A stretch of DNA of 64,000 nucleotides from Chloranthus sessilifolius (GCA_021018995.1 CM037586.1:151074060-151138059), one strand, 5' to 3'; positions 11,949 through 24,166 are shown, counted from the stretch's first letter. The notes: generated from the sequence alone by a model not told the origin. Numbers and translations are program-made.

Positions 11949-12880
11949 GATACTCCATATAAATCAAACAAAGAGGTGAGATTTGATTGAAGGAAAAAAA
12001 AAGGCTATTACCTATTGTTGGTCCCACCTACTACATGGATAGTTTTTAAGTTTACATAGGAAATATATTAGTTTTGGTTATATACGTAATAATTGGAAGC
12101 TCATTTCTATAAATGGGGAACCTAATGCACGAATGAAAATGAAGAGGAAGATGATAAAATTTTTTTTATGTTGAGAGCTTGAAGCCTCCACTATAGACCG
12201 AGTGATTCGTGGATTGTGTTGAAAACCTATGAGAATTTTATTACGGGCCACCAGTGTACGACGTATACTAAAATAAAAAAGTTTTTTTTTTTTTTTTAAA
12301 AGGAAAAATAAAGAAGTTTACACCATCACTATTAATCTTTTACATGGGGACCCCCTTTATGATGTCGAACTACAAGTTGAAGATAATCTTCAAGACTGGA
12401 ATGATATAAAATAGACATTTTATCGGATGTAATCAATTCTAATTCGGACCGACAGACAGGAACGACAAGAAATCGAGTGTATTGATCAAGAATCGTCCAA
12501 TTCTATTAATAATAATCAAAGGATAACTGATTAAGAGAATCCAATTTTAGAGAGGTTTTCAATAGATTTGTATCCTTTAATCTCGAAAATGCTCATTAAG
12601 GAGTATATAAAGGTACAATACATTTTAATACATTTTAATAGTAAGCTATGAACGAAAGATGGGCCTTCATCATTAATTGCCAAAGAAGTAAAAAAGTAAA
12701 TCAAAGTGAATGGGTTGAGTTAATGGGAACTCGAGGACGAATAAAATTGTACCCCTTGTCCATGTGACTCGTGCAAGGGGCATAATTTGATTCATCCATG
12801 TGACAAAAAATTGTTTCATCCACATAAGACGCTTATATATGTGGTGTACATTTAATTTTCTGAATTTTTATAGTTAATAG
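11949..12880. other. No gene seen
   Basis: AT-rich sequence with a T run at 12283-12297 and no ORF longer than 60 codons. I see no element termini I can pair. Confidence 0.5.
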
Positions 12881-13065
12881 CATGATATCGAATATCGGTA
12901 TCAGTTTTTCGGCAAACCGATACGTATCAAATGACCCCGTATCGATATGTATCGGTATCGGCCAATACATCAATTTTATTTATTTATTTTTAAATATACT
13001 GATACAACTCGGTATCGGCCGACACATATCGATCCTCCATGGACCGATACCGAGTTTGACACCTT
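12881..13065. mobile_element. M3-family MITE
   Basis: The right end CCGAGTTTGACACCTT matches the ends of the copies at 21508 and 22447; the left end is decayed. The interior repeats 'cgatacgtatcgg'-like words on both strands. Flanks AGTTAATAG (12872-12880) and GGTCAATAG (13066-13074) match at 7 of 9, fitting a decayed 9 bp TSD. The overlapping ORFs at 12882-13222 read through this repeat and are not regarded as genes. Confidence 0.65.
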
Positions 13066-13400
13066 GGTCAATAGGACGTTAAGTTTTCATAAATATCGTG
13101 GTGCAAATTGGAATTCTTGTAGTGCAGAGTTGGAGATGGTTGGTAGGGATCAGCTCATAACCTTGTGCGTGTGGTGCAGATTAGAGATCATCTTGGAGGG
13201 TATCCATGCAGAAACAAAGTGAAATTCAGTTGGTTTTATGTCTTCAGCCTGCGGGGCCCATATTTCAGGGCAAATTAATGTACTTGACAATAGATCACCT
13301 TGATCAGTTGTGAGCAAGGCCACACCATTTATTCTTCATCTGAGGATGAATTCTTCCTTTATGACTTATGAGTTAAAATCTGTTCCTTCTTGGTTTATTT

Positions 13401-13572
13401 GGCTGCGTTTGAGTTAGCTCTTTTGAGGCAATGAGCAGCTCTTTCGCTTTTTGGCTTCAGCCAAAAACTATTTTTACATTTAGCTCCTTACCTCATTTAT
13501 TCTTATGGGGAACTATTTTAAGTGATAAAACTTAGAAGTTGTTGCTCTTATAAGAGCTAACCCAAACACAGC
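13401..13572. mobile_element. Tourist-like MITE
   Basis: The ends GGCTGCGTTTGAGTTAGC and GAGCTAACCCAAACACAGC are inverted repeats, and inner words such as 'gagcagctcttt' are mirrored. Either a 3 bp TTT or an 8 bp GTTTATTT/TTTTATTT (7 of 8) could be the TSD. The termini resemble the element at 14092, which favours the Tourist group. Confidence 0.6.
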
Positions 13573-13914
13573 TTTTATTTTTCTCTGAAAATGATTGCCT
13601 ATCTTTTTTAAAAATAAATTGACCACAAACTTGCATGCCCCCTGAAAAGCTTCAAATCTAAAGGATGTGTGGCTAAAAAAAATACACTTTTACACTCCTT
13701 TATTTGAAACACAAAAGATGAGAGTTTACAACGGGATTATGCCCATCATTTTCCACTTCGAAATTATTTTAAAAAGAAAATAGTATCAAAAGATACACGC
13801 TCGAAAATAAGAAAGGGCAGTTTTATCTGTTAAGGTATACCATGTAAGCAACTAAGGGGTAGCTCTATTAACAACTATAGAATTATTTAGAGCACTTATG
13901 CAAAATATCATTGT

Positions 13915-14515
13915 CTACTTAATCAAAAGATGGAGATCTTTTCTCGTCCCAATCTTTGACACAAAAGATCTTGAGACAATGGGCATACCATCAAACGGTC
14001 ATTTTTTGATTCCATGTGGCACACATCTCCAGAAGTGAACTAAAAATGATGTGGCACACATCAGGTCAAACATGATTTTTAGGCTGTGTTTGGCATTGCT
14101 TTTTGGAAAAGTAGAAAAGGGAAGTTGTTCTTTGTTAGTAAAAAATGAATTGGGGGAGAGAGAAGGATTGAAGGAAGAAACAAGGGGTGGGCGCTTTGAA
14201 ACATGAGAAACATCACTCTTTAAAAGAGCATGGAAATCATGCACTTTCATAGCGGGCTGTTTTTCCTATTTCAAAGAGGGGCCTCCCCTTTTATCTTCTT
14301 CTAATCCTTCTCTCTCTCCCACATTTCTTTGCAATAACAAAGACTAGTTGTTGCTCTTTTCAACTCTCCCAAAGAGCAATGCCAAACACAATCTTAATTA
14401 GTTCACTTTTTGGGATGTGTGCCACACAATATAAAAATTAATTGTCTCATGGTACGCCCAAGACCTCAAAATTCATTTTGTGAAAGATTGGGACGAAAAC
14501 AATCTCCATGGTAGT
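13915..14515. mobile_element. M1-family MITE split by a second MITE
   Basis: The left half (13915-14091) and right half (14394-14515) align to the two arms of M1: 'gacaatgggcataccatcaaac' on the left, 'atggtacgcccaagacctc' on the right. A Tourist-like element occupies 14092-14393, so M1 was here first. Confidence 0.65.
14092..14393. mobile_element. Tourist-like MITE with TTA TSD
   Basis: The ends are GGCTGTGTTTGGCATTGC and GCAATGCCAAACACAATC, with TTA on both sides (14089-14091 and 14394-14396). A 3 bp TWA target and GGSYTGTTTGG-like ends are typical of Tourist/Harbinger MITEs. Internal arms are mirrored. The minus-strand ORF at 13999-14250 crosses the M1/Tourist boundary and is spurious. 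Related elements: 21001-21345 and a fragment near 23028. Confidence 0.8.
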
Positions 14516-14875
14516 TGATGGTTTAGGATAGGTGCCCTAGATAATTTGATAGGTGTGATAAGAGGTGCCCTATTCTAGATAGGAATAGTCTCAGTCCCCC
14601 CAAAGGTTGGTACTGGTAGGTAGCCTTGAAAGCTGTGCTTCAACTTATCCCATTGCCCATCGTCCTCCCTGTAAAAACCCAAAAGAGGTCGAGGTGATGA
14701 ACCCCTCAAGTTGGATACTTCCTAGGTGTGCATCCACTTCTTGGCGTGTGGCGTGTGGTTTCACACCACTTTTTTTTGGGTACCTTCTCAAGTTTCTTCC
14801 TTCTCATCTTGGATTTTACATGATGCAAATAATTTTTTCCTTCTAATCTTTGGCACAATAGAACTCAAGATCATA

Positions 14876-15099
14876 ATTTTTTTTTTTTGATAATTCACTT
14901 GAGGTTATTGAGACCTCACCCATGCACTAAAAAATAAAAAAAACACATTACACAGCTACTTTGAACTCAGCTCCCCCAGAGCAAGAGACTCAACTGAGAG
15001 ACAACACAGAAAAATCAAAATAAAAAATAAAAAACCCAATCAGCTAAGAACTTCCCACTAATCATCAATCTGGACCGCTGTGACCGCTGTGCCCGCTGC
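14876..15099 (-). mobile_element. Short poly-A retroposon (SINE or truncated LINE)
   Basis: A 13 bp TSD, ACTCAAGATCATA, lies at 14863-14875 and 15100-15112. The insert begins with a T run, which is a poly-A tail on the minus strand. The host sequence on both sides is M1-like, so the insertion split an M1 fragment. I see no tRNA-like promoter boxes I would defend, so a 5'-truncated LINE is as likely as a SINE. Confidence 0.75.
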
Positions 15100-15112
15100 A
15101 CTCAAGATCATA

Positions 15113-16757
15113 GTTTTATTCCATCAGACGACTATGATGAAAATAGATCTCCATTGTATGCTTTAAAACACATAAAACCCGTGTTGATAAGGAAGAATGG
15201 TGTAGATGAAGATGCTTTTTTTTATCAAAAGTCTTTCTAAAAGTAAAATACAAAAAATGAGATGGCATAGTCACAACTACTGGGAACCATCAACGTAGTC
15301 ATTCATGGTTGCCTTGTCCCATCCATTTTGGATGGGCTTTGCGTAGCTTATCTCCTTATCCTTCGTTTGGACTTCCTTCCACATTTTGGAAAGTATAAAA
15401 AAATCATAAAGTCGAAGGTCAAAAGACCTAGAATTGAGGAACTGATCCTGTATTATGAGGTTCAGCTTCGTTCTCGTGGTCGTGGCTATTATCTCCTTGT
15501 TTTTTTCATAGGTAACCTAGGCTCGAACCTGCAACCTCGAGGTTGAAATATTGTCAACCTTCTATCGTGCTACAGGCCCAAGCCCCCACGAGGCCTTCAT
15601 ATCAATTGGAATCATGATGACATTGCAGATAAAGATATATACATAAAAATCCCCAAAGATGGCTACCTTGATGAGTTTCTCCAAATCTATTTTAGCCCTC
15701 CAATTTTTAGGGCATGGTCGGGAGTTCAGAAAGGTTAAGTATTTGAGCTTTGGACTCAAAGTGGTATTTTTGAGTACTTTCTGAGCCTTTCTTGTGTTCG
15801 GGCAAAAATCGTGTTTTGAAGTTTTCTGAGTGAAAGTGACAAAATAATTTCCGAAAATGCTTAGATGTTCAAATTCTGAGTTCAAAAAGCTAAAGGTAAA
15901 ATACCTAGGAAAGTAAAAACTCAAGAACACGGGAATTTAAATTTTTCTAGGAAAAGCTCACAACAGACCAAGATTCCGAGCTGACAAGATTATGCAGACT
16001 TTCTGGAAAAGATCAGAATCACCCGAACGAGCCCTTACCCTCTTCATTGCCATGGGCTCTCCTAAACTTTTAAAAATAAATATAATAGCTAAGACATTCT
16101 ATAATAAGGGCTATAAAGGATGCAGCCGTCTTTTGCTTTTGCTTTTGAGTCAGTATTAGGCACTTGACTTAAGGTCGATAGTCTCAGTGCTCAAGTCAAT
16201 TTTTAGAATGTGTGCTGTATGAAATTATCATGCATTTCAGGTGATTTGACCCTATGATCTTAAGACACATTCTGTAAAATATTGAGGCATAAATAATCTC
16301 TATCGTTTGATTCGATGCAATCAAATGCCATCTTAAAATAACAATATATTGGAATATATATGATAGGCGTTAGCTTTATATGACATTTGATTTTGAATCA
16401 AACAACGGAGATTATTTTTCGTTCCAATCTTTTGCTCTAAAGATCTTTAGATCATAACGCACCTATCAGATGGCATACAAGTTAACTTCATATCATACAT
16501 ATTTCAAAAAGTGACCCAACCATCAAGTCACCTAGATCTTGCCCCGCTCGCTTAAGGTTGACTCAGAGTGACATGTATTATCAGCAGATGTTCATTTTCA
16601 TATCGTTAGTTTTTAGGCCGTAAAAGAAAAATATTTTTCTTTTTTTCAAAATCCTGGGGAATATGTTTTTGCACTTAGAATCTTTAAAATGAGTGATGAC
16701 AACCAACATGGTACATGTATCTGCTTTGGCACCCCATAGTACGTAGGTAGGGTTGTC
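15113..16757. other. No assignable gene; M1 fragments
   Basis: M1-like blocks occur at about 16195-16330 and 16380-16520. Two unassigned ORFs lie here: 15328-15546 on the plus strand (72 codons) and 15562-15930 on the minus strand (122 codons). The second is rich in F, S and T, has no motif I know, and covers AT-rich sequence. I see no further element ends. Confidence 0.4.
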
Positions 16758-16929
16758 CAGGGGCGTAGCCATGAATCTTTGTTGATGGGGATTATAAATT
16801 AATGAAATATAATATTTGTAGTTATTTTACCATCGACAAATGAAGGTGTATAAGACACATACTTCATAGAAACTCTAAATTTAAATGGGGGCTTGAGCCC
16901 CCACAACCTTCTATGTGGCTACGCCACTG
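16758..16929. mobile_element. hAT MITE with perfect 8 bp TSD
   Basis: The ends CAGGGGCGTAGCCATG and TGGCTACGCCACTG are inverted, and GGGTTGTC occurs at 16750-16757 and 16930-16937. CAG-type ends with an 8 bp TSD identify a hAT element. The interior is 172 bp and noncoding, with 'gggggcttgagccccc' near its right end. Confidence 0.88.
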
Positions 16930-17080
16930 GGGTTGTCAATGTGTTGGGTTGGGCCAAAATTTTGGCTGCCCAAGGAGAAAATGGCATATGCCTACTCTGA
17001 CTCTTGACCCGAAAACCTATCCTCACCTCATAAAAAAACCCCTATTTTCCGTAAGATATATATATAATCTGGTCCGTTCA

Positions 17081-17087
17081 ATCTCTC

Positions 17088-17177
<90 letters not shown>
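17081..17177. repeat. (CT)n followed by (AT)n microsatellite
   Basis: TCTCTC repeats run to 17120, followed directly by an uninterrupted AT run to 17177. The ORF at 16913-17191 is produced by this low-complexity sequence. Confidence 0.95.
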
Positions 17178-17179
<2 letters not shown>

Positions 17180-17908
17180 CTGGTTCGATGAATCTCTATC
17201 AGCCAGTTAGGTTACAAACATAATTTATCACTGATTTCATGCAAATAATTGAAAAATGATCTGCGCAAGTCTTTTTTTCTAAGGTGTCCCAATAACTTTT
17301 AGAGTTCGTATTAGAAATTCGGTCAATCCCCTGCCAAATGGAGTTTCCCAACCATTTCTGAGATCCTAAATCACTGAAATTGATCTTTTCTTTGATTTAG
17401 CGATAAGAAATATTTATGCATTTCCAAAGATTGGTATAAAAAAGATTGTGTGAGTATTAGGCAAGCGGCACGAGCACTATCTGAATTGGCAGCCGGGTCG
17501 ATTTATAAAATATATGCCATGTTGAATTAACACGTGTACATCTCCTGTTCCCCTGCCGGTGGGAAATCCCCTCCTGGGTGTCGCTCTGCGGTTTTTTGGC
17601 CCGTCTTTTAGGCAACTTTGGAAGGCAGGGAGTGTGACAACGTACACACTTCCACTGTCTTTCTCATCAGTTTAAGGATGTGGTGGCTCGAAATTGACTT
17701 GGCTACGCTAAAAGGCCTCATCTCTAAAATCCTAATAAGTGCTCGATGATCTACAGATTTTGGTGGAAAAGATTGAGATAAAAAATAATTTTCATCATCT
17801 AGTTCAAAATTATTAAATATTATCTAAAAGTAATGACCATAATGTCAATCCAACATACCATTAATTATAAGTAGTGTTTGATTATATTGAATTAAATGAT
17901 TGGGATCA

Positions 17909-18035
17909 TTTTCAGTTCAATCTTTTTCATAAAATATTTTTGAGATCATTGATGTCAAGATCACACGAATGTGATTTTCAGTTCAATCTTTTTCATAAAA
18001 TATTTTTGAGATCACTGATGTCAAGATCACACGAA
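17909..18035. repeat. Tandem duplication, 66 bp unit
   Basis: The block beginning 'ttttcagttcaatctttttc' occurs at 17909 and again at 17975, with one clear difference (atcatt versus atcact). The unit resembles the M1 hairpin arm. Confidence 0.85.
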
Positions 18036-18478
18036 TGTGTTTCCATATAACAAATAAAGTGACCTGTGTACCAAATAAAGGGATAGTGCAACCGTCCCTA
18101 CCCTCTACACCATCCGCTGCCCTTGGAAATAGGAGAATCTTGACTGCACGTCATGCTATAAAAAGTAAAAGGATTTTTTGCCCCCGTGTTATGCTAATAT
18201 TATAAGAAACCCTTTGAGTTATGGGTATTTATTCTGCAGCCCCTACTTTTGTGTTTTTGTTTCATATAACCCCCTGACGTTAATTAGCTGTGAGTTTATG
18301 GATGGAAAGCCTATTTTGGCCTTAATGAAACCAATATTTTAAAAATACCACCATTCTAAGGCCCTTCATTCATCTATATTTACAAGTCATTCCATTAAAG
18401 TTTATCACCATTTTAAAAGGCCCGTCATTCACCTTTATTTACAAGTCATACCATTATAATTGACCACTATTCTAAAAG

Positions 18479-18885
18479 GAGTACCTTTAAATCCACCGAC
18501 AAAATCTTTGAATTCACCCACGCTGAAACACATCGACTGGATTAAATCAAACGATGGAGATTTTTTATTGTCCCAATCTTTCATGAGATCGATTTTTAGA
18601 TCATGGGTGTACCATCAGGCGGCCGATTTTTTATTTCATGTGGTACACACCCCTAAAAGTGACCTTAATATCAATTTTAAGCATGCACGTGATGTTAAGG
18701 TCACTTTTCTGAGATGTGTGCCACGTGATATAAAATACTGACCGTCTGATGGTACGATCATGATCTCAAGATCCATCATGTGAAAGATTGGGAGGATAAA
18801 TGATCTCCATCGTTCAATTCAATTCAATCAACGTGTTTCAGCGTGGGTGAACTTAAAGATTCAGTGAGTGGATTTAAAGGCACTC
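18479..18885. mobile_element. M1-family MITE, complete, 9 bp TSD
   Basis: The ends GAGTACCTTTAAATCCAC and GTGGATTTAAAGGCACTC are near-perfect inverted repeats. TTCTAAAAG occurs at 18470-18478 and 18886-18894, a perfect 9 bp TSD. The 407 bp element is one long foldback: left-arm 'cacgctgaaacacatcgac' mirrors right-arm 'caacgtgtttcagcgtggg'. The TSD length points to Mutator-like transposase. It is the reference copy for at least ten M1 copies or fragments here. The ORF 18460-18741 is read through the hairpin. Confidence 0.9.
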
Positions 18886-19130
18886 TTCTAAAAGGCCATT
18901 CATTCACCCATCAGATTCAAGACTCATTTGATGGGTGATACCTCCATTAAAGCATGCCAACGTTTGGACGAATACTCAACTAATGGAGGATTTGTGGCAA
19001 ACGATGCAATTATTCTTCAAAAGAAAACCTTCAATCTACATGTTCCACCCAACATACTCGTCCCTCAAATTTCCTATATGATTCAAGACCCATTTTTAGG
19101 AATTGGATTGCCTAACCGCGTCTGCTTCCA

Positions 19131-19745
19131 TCCACTGAATCTTTGAGTTCACCCACGCCAAAACACATTGATTGCATTGAATAAGACGATGGAGATCGTT
19201 TAGGCATACCATTAGACGATCAATGTTTTAATTCGTAGCACACATCTTAGAAAATTGACATTAACATCACGTATACGGTTAAAATTAATTTTAAGGTCAT
19301 TTTTTTAGGTGTGTACCACATGAAATAAAAAATCAACCATCTGATGATGCCACCATGATCTTAAGATCCATCGTGTGAAAGGTTGGGACGATAAACAATA
19401 TCCATCGTCCGATTCAATGCAATCAATCGTCTGATGGTGCCACCATGATCTCCAGATCCATCGTGTGAATGGTTGGGGCGATAAACGACCTCCATCGTCC
19501 AATTCAATACGATCCAACGATCGATGGTGCCACCATGATCTCAAGATACATCATGTGAAAGGTTGGGACGATAAATGATCTCCATCGTCCGAATCAATGC
19601 AGTCAACCGTCTAATGGTGCCACCGTGATCTCAAGATCCATCATGTGAAAGGTTGGGACGATAAACGATCTCCATCGTCCAATTCAATGTAGTCAATGTT
19701 TTTCAGTATGGGTGAACTCAAATATTTGGTGGGTAGATTTAAAAC
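19131..19745. mobile_element. M1-family MITE with expanded interior
   Basis: It begins 'ccactgaatctttgagttca' and ends 'gggtagatttaaaactactc', matching M1. It is about 200 bp longer than the complete copy because its right arm contains four tandem copies of a 90 bp unit (annotated separately). Confidence 0.75.
19341..19700. repeat. Four tandem copies of a 90 bp unit
   Basis: The sequence 'ctgatggtgccaccatgatc' and its variants end their 'gtgc' at 19350, 19440, 19530 and 19620, exactly 90 bp apart. Each unit also contains 'ggttgggacgataaacgatc' and 'tccatcgtccaattcaat'. Units differ by scattered changes. Because 90 is a multiple of three, the minus-strand ORF 19305-19544 shows a 30-residue repeat; this follows from the DNA repeat and is not evidence of a protein. 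Confidence 0.92.
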
Positions 19746-21000
19746 TACTCTTTTTTGTAAGTGGGGGGTAGAATAGCCTAAATACCATATTTAAAAGGAT
19801 AAATATGGTATTTAGGCTATTCTTTAACGGCTGGTTAACCATTTAAAGTAACATTCGTTAAAGAGGGTGTTTTATGAACACCAAAATGCTAACTCAGGGG
19901 GTTTAAAGCAAATAGCTATAACTAGGAGAGTTATTTATAATATCAACATAGCTCAGGGCGGTATTTGCAAAAACCTAAAGTAAAAATCAAGAAAGTCAAG
20001 ATTCTCCTATTTCCAAGCTAGCAGTGGATGGGGAAAGACTGAAAATCCGATTCTACTTAGTAGGACCTGACCATTGCCCTCTACTAATATCGACGATGCC
20101 ACAATCATTAAATGCAAGGGTAGGGAACCATTGCATACCAAAAAAAAAAAGAGGAAAAAAGAGTTGGTTAGAACACATCACTCTAAACACATGTTAAAAA
20201 TTTGGATTAACGAGAATTCACCAACACCCATCATCATCATTATCTTCACAATCTTATTTTTTTGAGTCAGACTTTGTAAGTCTTATTTCTCTACTCATTA
20301 TTTATTAAAGCTAATTTATCCAACTTTACAATCCTCCATATCCTTATTCATGTCTTCGATCTCATCAAGTTTTCACTCGTCTTTTCTTCCTCTTCTATGC
20401 GTATGCCTAGAATATGTCCAAACCAACAACAACATCAATAGAAGAAATGACTTACATGTTTACCTTTGCGCTACATGGTAATCTCGAGCACAACTTACTG
20501 TATTATAGCATGTTTTCAGTTGTCAAATTTTAAATGTTTTTTACATGACATTTGTTCTTAATAACGCTCAATACAGTATTATTCTTATTTCTAAAGAACT
20601 ATTCATTTACTTATGTTCATTCTAGGGTAAGTAGATAGTTATCTAATAGTACGTGAGAACGAATATGATAAGTGAATGATTATCTAAAAGTGAGAATGAT
20701 ACCTTATTGCTTATTGAGTGCTATTAGTTCTCATTGCAATGTACCGTGTTTCTCTTCTTGATTTGCAGCTGTCCTATTTCTAACGGTGAAAGATTGCCAC
20801 GTTTTTCGGAGAGAAAGCTATTTGAGATTATGTGTTTGTCCCCACTAAAAATGGTGTTTCTCTACTGTTTTAAAAGCTCATGGACCTTAGTGCTGGAATC
20901 TTTTCAAATTTCAAATGTTGCGACTTCTCAGGTTCCAATAGAGCTCTCCATTCTCACCTGAAATAGTCTACAAGCGGCCAAATGCTATTTGAAAAAGAAT
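19746..21000. other. No gene seen
   Basis: AT-rich sequence with short ORFs (20074-20265, 20734-20961) lacking recognisable domains. A short hairpin, 'ataccatatttaaaaggat' against its mirror, lies near 19780-19820. Confidence 0.45.
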
Positions 21001-21345
21001 GGACGTTTGGCATTGCTCTTTGTCAGCTCCTTATCAAAGTCATATATACATGATTTAACCAGTCCTCTCCTTGCTAACCCTAGGCAGGGCGGCATTTATC
21101 TACTCTTGCAGCTACCTTCCTACTCTCTGTTAGCTCCCAATCAGAGTAAATAAAAGATACTCTGACAAAGGAGTGATCAGAGAGCATGAGAAAACACGTG
21201 GATCATATAAATCTTGCTATGCAAGAGTTAGCAAGGAGAATGGGAACCTGGGTGGTAGGTAACATAATTTAGCAAAAAGAAAGGAAACTTGCTAAAGCAA
21301 GTAAACCCTACTGGGAGCCAATAGAGAGCAATGCCAAACACAACC
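21001..21345. mobile_element. Tourist-like MITE
   Basis: The left end GGACGTTTGGCATTGCTC and right end GAGCAATGCCAAACACAACC are inverted and match the element at 14092-14393. TTA follows the right end; the left flank is AAT, so the TSD is not intact. Confidence 0.65.
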
Positions 21346-21507
21346 TTAATCCTAGAAATCGAAGAAAGTCTAGGATTATGACCTTAATGAATAAGGGATA
21401 ATACCTTGACATAAGATTTAAACGACGAAATAGTGTTCAAATAATCTTATACCATTAAAATTAGACCTTTTATCTCACATCATTGATGTATGATTTATGA
21501 TTATGCC

Positions 21508-21818
21508 CAAGGTGTCAAATCGAGTATCGGGTATCGGTCCATAGAGGACCGATACGAATCGGCCCATACGTATCAACCGACACTGAGTTGTATCAGTGTA
21601 ATTTAAAATAAAAATAAAAATAGGGAAGTATAAGCCGATACAATTCCATATTGGCCGATACCCTAGTACTTATTGGTTCCTTATCAGTCGATACTCCATA
21701 CGTATCGGCCAATATGGATACCGATACCTGAGTTAATACCCGATACGTATCAGCGCCGATCCATATTGGTTTGCCAAAAAATTGATACGTATTAGTATCG
21801 GTCAATATTTGATACCTT
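21508..21818. mobile_element. M3-family MITE with 9 bp TSD
   Basis: The left end is CAAGGTGTCAAATCGAG and the right end TTTGATACCTT. Flanks GATTATGCC (21499-21507) and GATTATGCT (21819-21827) differ at one base. The interior is full of 'ccgatacgtatcgg'-like words on both strands. The ORF 21593-21805 lies in it and is spurious. Confidence 0.78.
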
Positions 21819-22446
21819 GATTATGCTATGTGGCACACATATGTGATCAATCTAAATTCGTCCTAAGTGGCAATCTATTATTAGAACATGTTTCAGCTCA
21901 AAGAAACACGCCATTAAGTGGATGTGAATCATCTGATTAATTTAAATATCAACCATTAAAACTAAAAACAATGGTTGATATTAGTCCAGAGATTGAACGA
22001 GTTAAAAATCCCTAAAACACTATTGTTGGGTCTGTCGCACTGCAGTCTATGATCTATGATTTTAATGGTACAAATCACCCACATAAATCATTGATGGTGT
22101 AAGATCATTTAAACACCATCTGGGTGTTGAAATGACTAAAGAGGGTCGAATCCAATGAATAATGATCTTACAAAGTGGGAATTTGAGAAAATAAATGGGT
22201 AAGACCAAAAAATAAAAAGAGAGGAGAAAAAATCAATAAAATTCAAGGGAAAAATTAAAAAAGATTACTAAAAGTATTAAAAAATAATTTTTTGAAAAAA
22301 ATAGAAAAGATTCGGAAAAATTATAAGATCTGTGTTAGGACTTAAGAACGTGAAAATTACATTTTCTCCAGAAAAATTCTTTTCTATAAATAAAAAAAAT
22401 GTTTTAAAATGTGTTACCAACATTTTTTATTAAAAAAAAAGTGTTT

Positions 22447-22590
22447 ATATCAGGTGTCAAACTCGGTATCGGGTATCGGTTCATGGAGGACCAATATGAA
22501 TCAGCAGATATCGAGTTATATTGGTACTTTTCAAATAAAATAAAATAAAAAATTAACAAAATATCGGTATCGGCCGATACCGATATCATA
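22447..22590. mobile_element. M3-family MITE, partial
   Basis: The left end 'caggtgtcaaactcggtatc' and interior 'cggttcatggaggacc' match the copy at 21508. The right end is 'cggccgataccgatatcat', without a clear terminus or TSD. Confidence 0.6.
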
Positions 22591-23434
22591 TTGAAATTGA
22601 AAGAGAGATTGAACCTAGCACAGTCGACAATGCTCGTATTTGGTAGCTAATAGCCTAATACTAACTCACACCAAACCTAACTCTCATAGGAATGCACCCA
22701 AGAGGTCCGTCCACTTGGAAAGTTGGAAGTTGGAAGCCCCAAAGTGGAATCTGAACGATCCGGACCATTTGATTTAGCGACAAATAAAAATCTCCTTCCG
22801 ATCGTTACATAAAACACCATTTTGATGTTTAATGATCTTACATTATTAAAACTAAAAGTGTAAGATGCGATAAATCAAAATTGCCAAAGCTCCTGCATTT
22901 GTTCAACTGAAATGGACTGATCAGAACCGTCCGATATGCTTACTCTACTATTTGTTGTTGTTTCGAAACCGGTAATTGTTTTGATGACGGGAGATCCAGC
23001 CTCTTAGAGCACCCTAGTAAGCCCTTGTTTGGCATAGCTCTCTGCCAGCTCCCTGTCAGAGTAGGATTTATTTGCTTTAGCAAGTACCCTTTTTGCTACA
23101 TCCTAGCCACCTGTATTAATGGATCCCCCTTCTCTTTGCTAACTCTATGGAGGGCAGAATTTACATGCTCCAATAGTACGCTCTTGCCCTTTACTCACTT
23201 CTAATCAAGCAGATTTTATTTTCTCTGACAGGGAGATGGTAGACAACGGGGAGGTAGTTGCTAGTGCGGATAAATCCTGTTTTGCAGAGAATTGATGTTA
23301 CGCGAAAGCTCATTAAGACTATTAACGGCAGTTTTTTGCTGCAAAAAATCTATTAAGACTATTAGCGACAGTTTTTTTGTTAATAGCGGCAGTTTTAGGC
23401 TGTCGCTAATAGTCTAATTTTTATAGTGAGACAA
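22591..23434. other. MITE fragments, no gene
   Basis: A Tourist-like fragment begins near 23028 ('cccttgtttggcatagctct'). A CACTA-MITE fragment related to 11302-11454 lies at about 23305-23430: 'aagactattagcgacagttt' with mirrored 'ggctgtcgctaatagtcta'. A further repeat, 'aaaacaccattttgatgttta' (near 22808), recurs with variants near 22110 and 26330. Confidence 0.5.
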
Positions 23435-23439
23435 TATTT

Positions 23440-24090
23440 ACGTGATTCGACAATATGCCTACGTCCACGGGCAACAATGATTCACTATATTGATGATCAC
23501 ACAAGAATACAAGAACACTGAAACCTCACCAAAACTCTTCTCAAAACACTAGATAGGTTTTCCAAAACTTTATAATGATATCTAAACTCTATAATTCGAC
23601 CAAGAGCTTTTCCTTTATATAGAAGACACAAATCCTACTTCTAATCTAAGAGAGACTAACCTTATATAGAAGATCTAAATCCTAGTTCTAATCTAAGAGA
23701 AACTAATTTTATATAGAGTCTAAACGTAATTGAGCCGTCGCGCAGGTCTTTTAAGTTAGAGTCAAACAACAATTCAACTTCTAAGTTATAGCTAAACAAC
23801 AATTAAACTTCTAAGTTAGAGCCAAACAATAATTCTCCACTTGGCTCTAAGCTTTGCCGTGTACTCTTTCTTTTGATCATCGCTATACTCATATCACCGC
23901 TGTCACCAACACCCCGAGAGCGCTCAAACCTGTTGGATATTAATCAAATCCAAATAATGTTTGGTCTTGACCACCGGTACCACCTTTGTCATCATATTCA
24001 CAAGATTGTTCTTCATACTCACCTTGTGTACCGCTGTGTTGATTTTGGGCGTAAGTGTTCTGGAAGATTGTATGGGCACTATTAAATCTA
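23440..24090 (-). mobile_element. Degenerate copia-type LTR end, minus strand
   Basis: On the minus strand the sequence reads 'agccaagtggagaattattg' near 23840, which resembles a copia polypurine tract and LTR start. It then reads through to 'gtggacgtaggcatattgtc', a wording common near copia LTR ends in plants. Upstream on the minus strand (up to about 24090) may be RNase H coding remnant, but I find no clean domain. Two direct repeats, 'caattcaacttctaagtta', lie within the LTR. Confidence 0.4.
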
Positions 24091-24166
24091 CCCTATTATT
24101 TAATGGCCGATATTAAAGTTCATCTATTGGAAGGTTCACATGATTGTTTGGCCAAGATATGTTCTC

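Noticed and set aside
15562-15930. 122-codon minus-strand ORF as a possible host gene
   Set aside because: No motif, low-complexity F/S/T-rich composition, no supporting splice or promoter pattern that I could see.
16913-17191. ORF ending in SLSLSLSLS and YIYIYIYI
   Set aside because: It is a translation of the CT and AT microsatellites.
19305-19544. ORF with a 30-residue repeat (RSWWHH...)
   Set aside because: The repeat is produced by the 90 bp DNA tandem units, a multiple of three.
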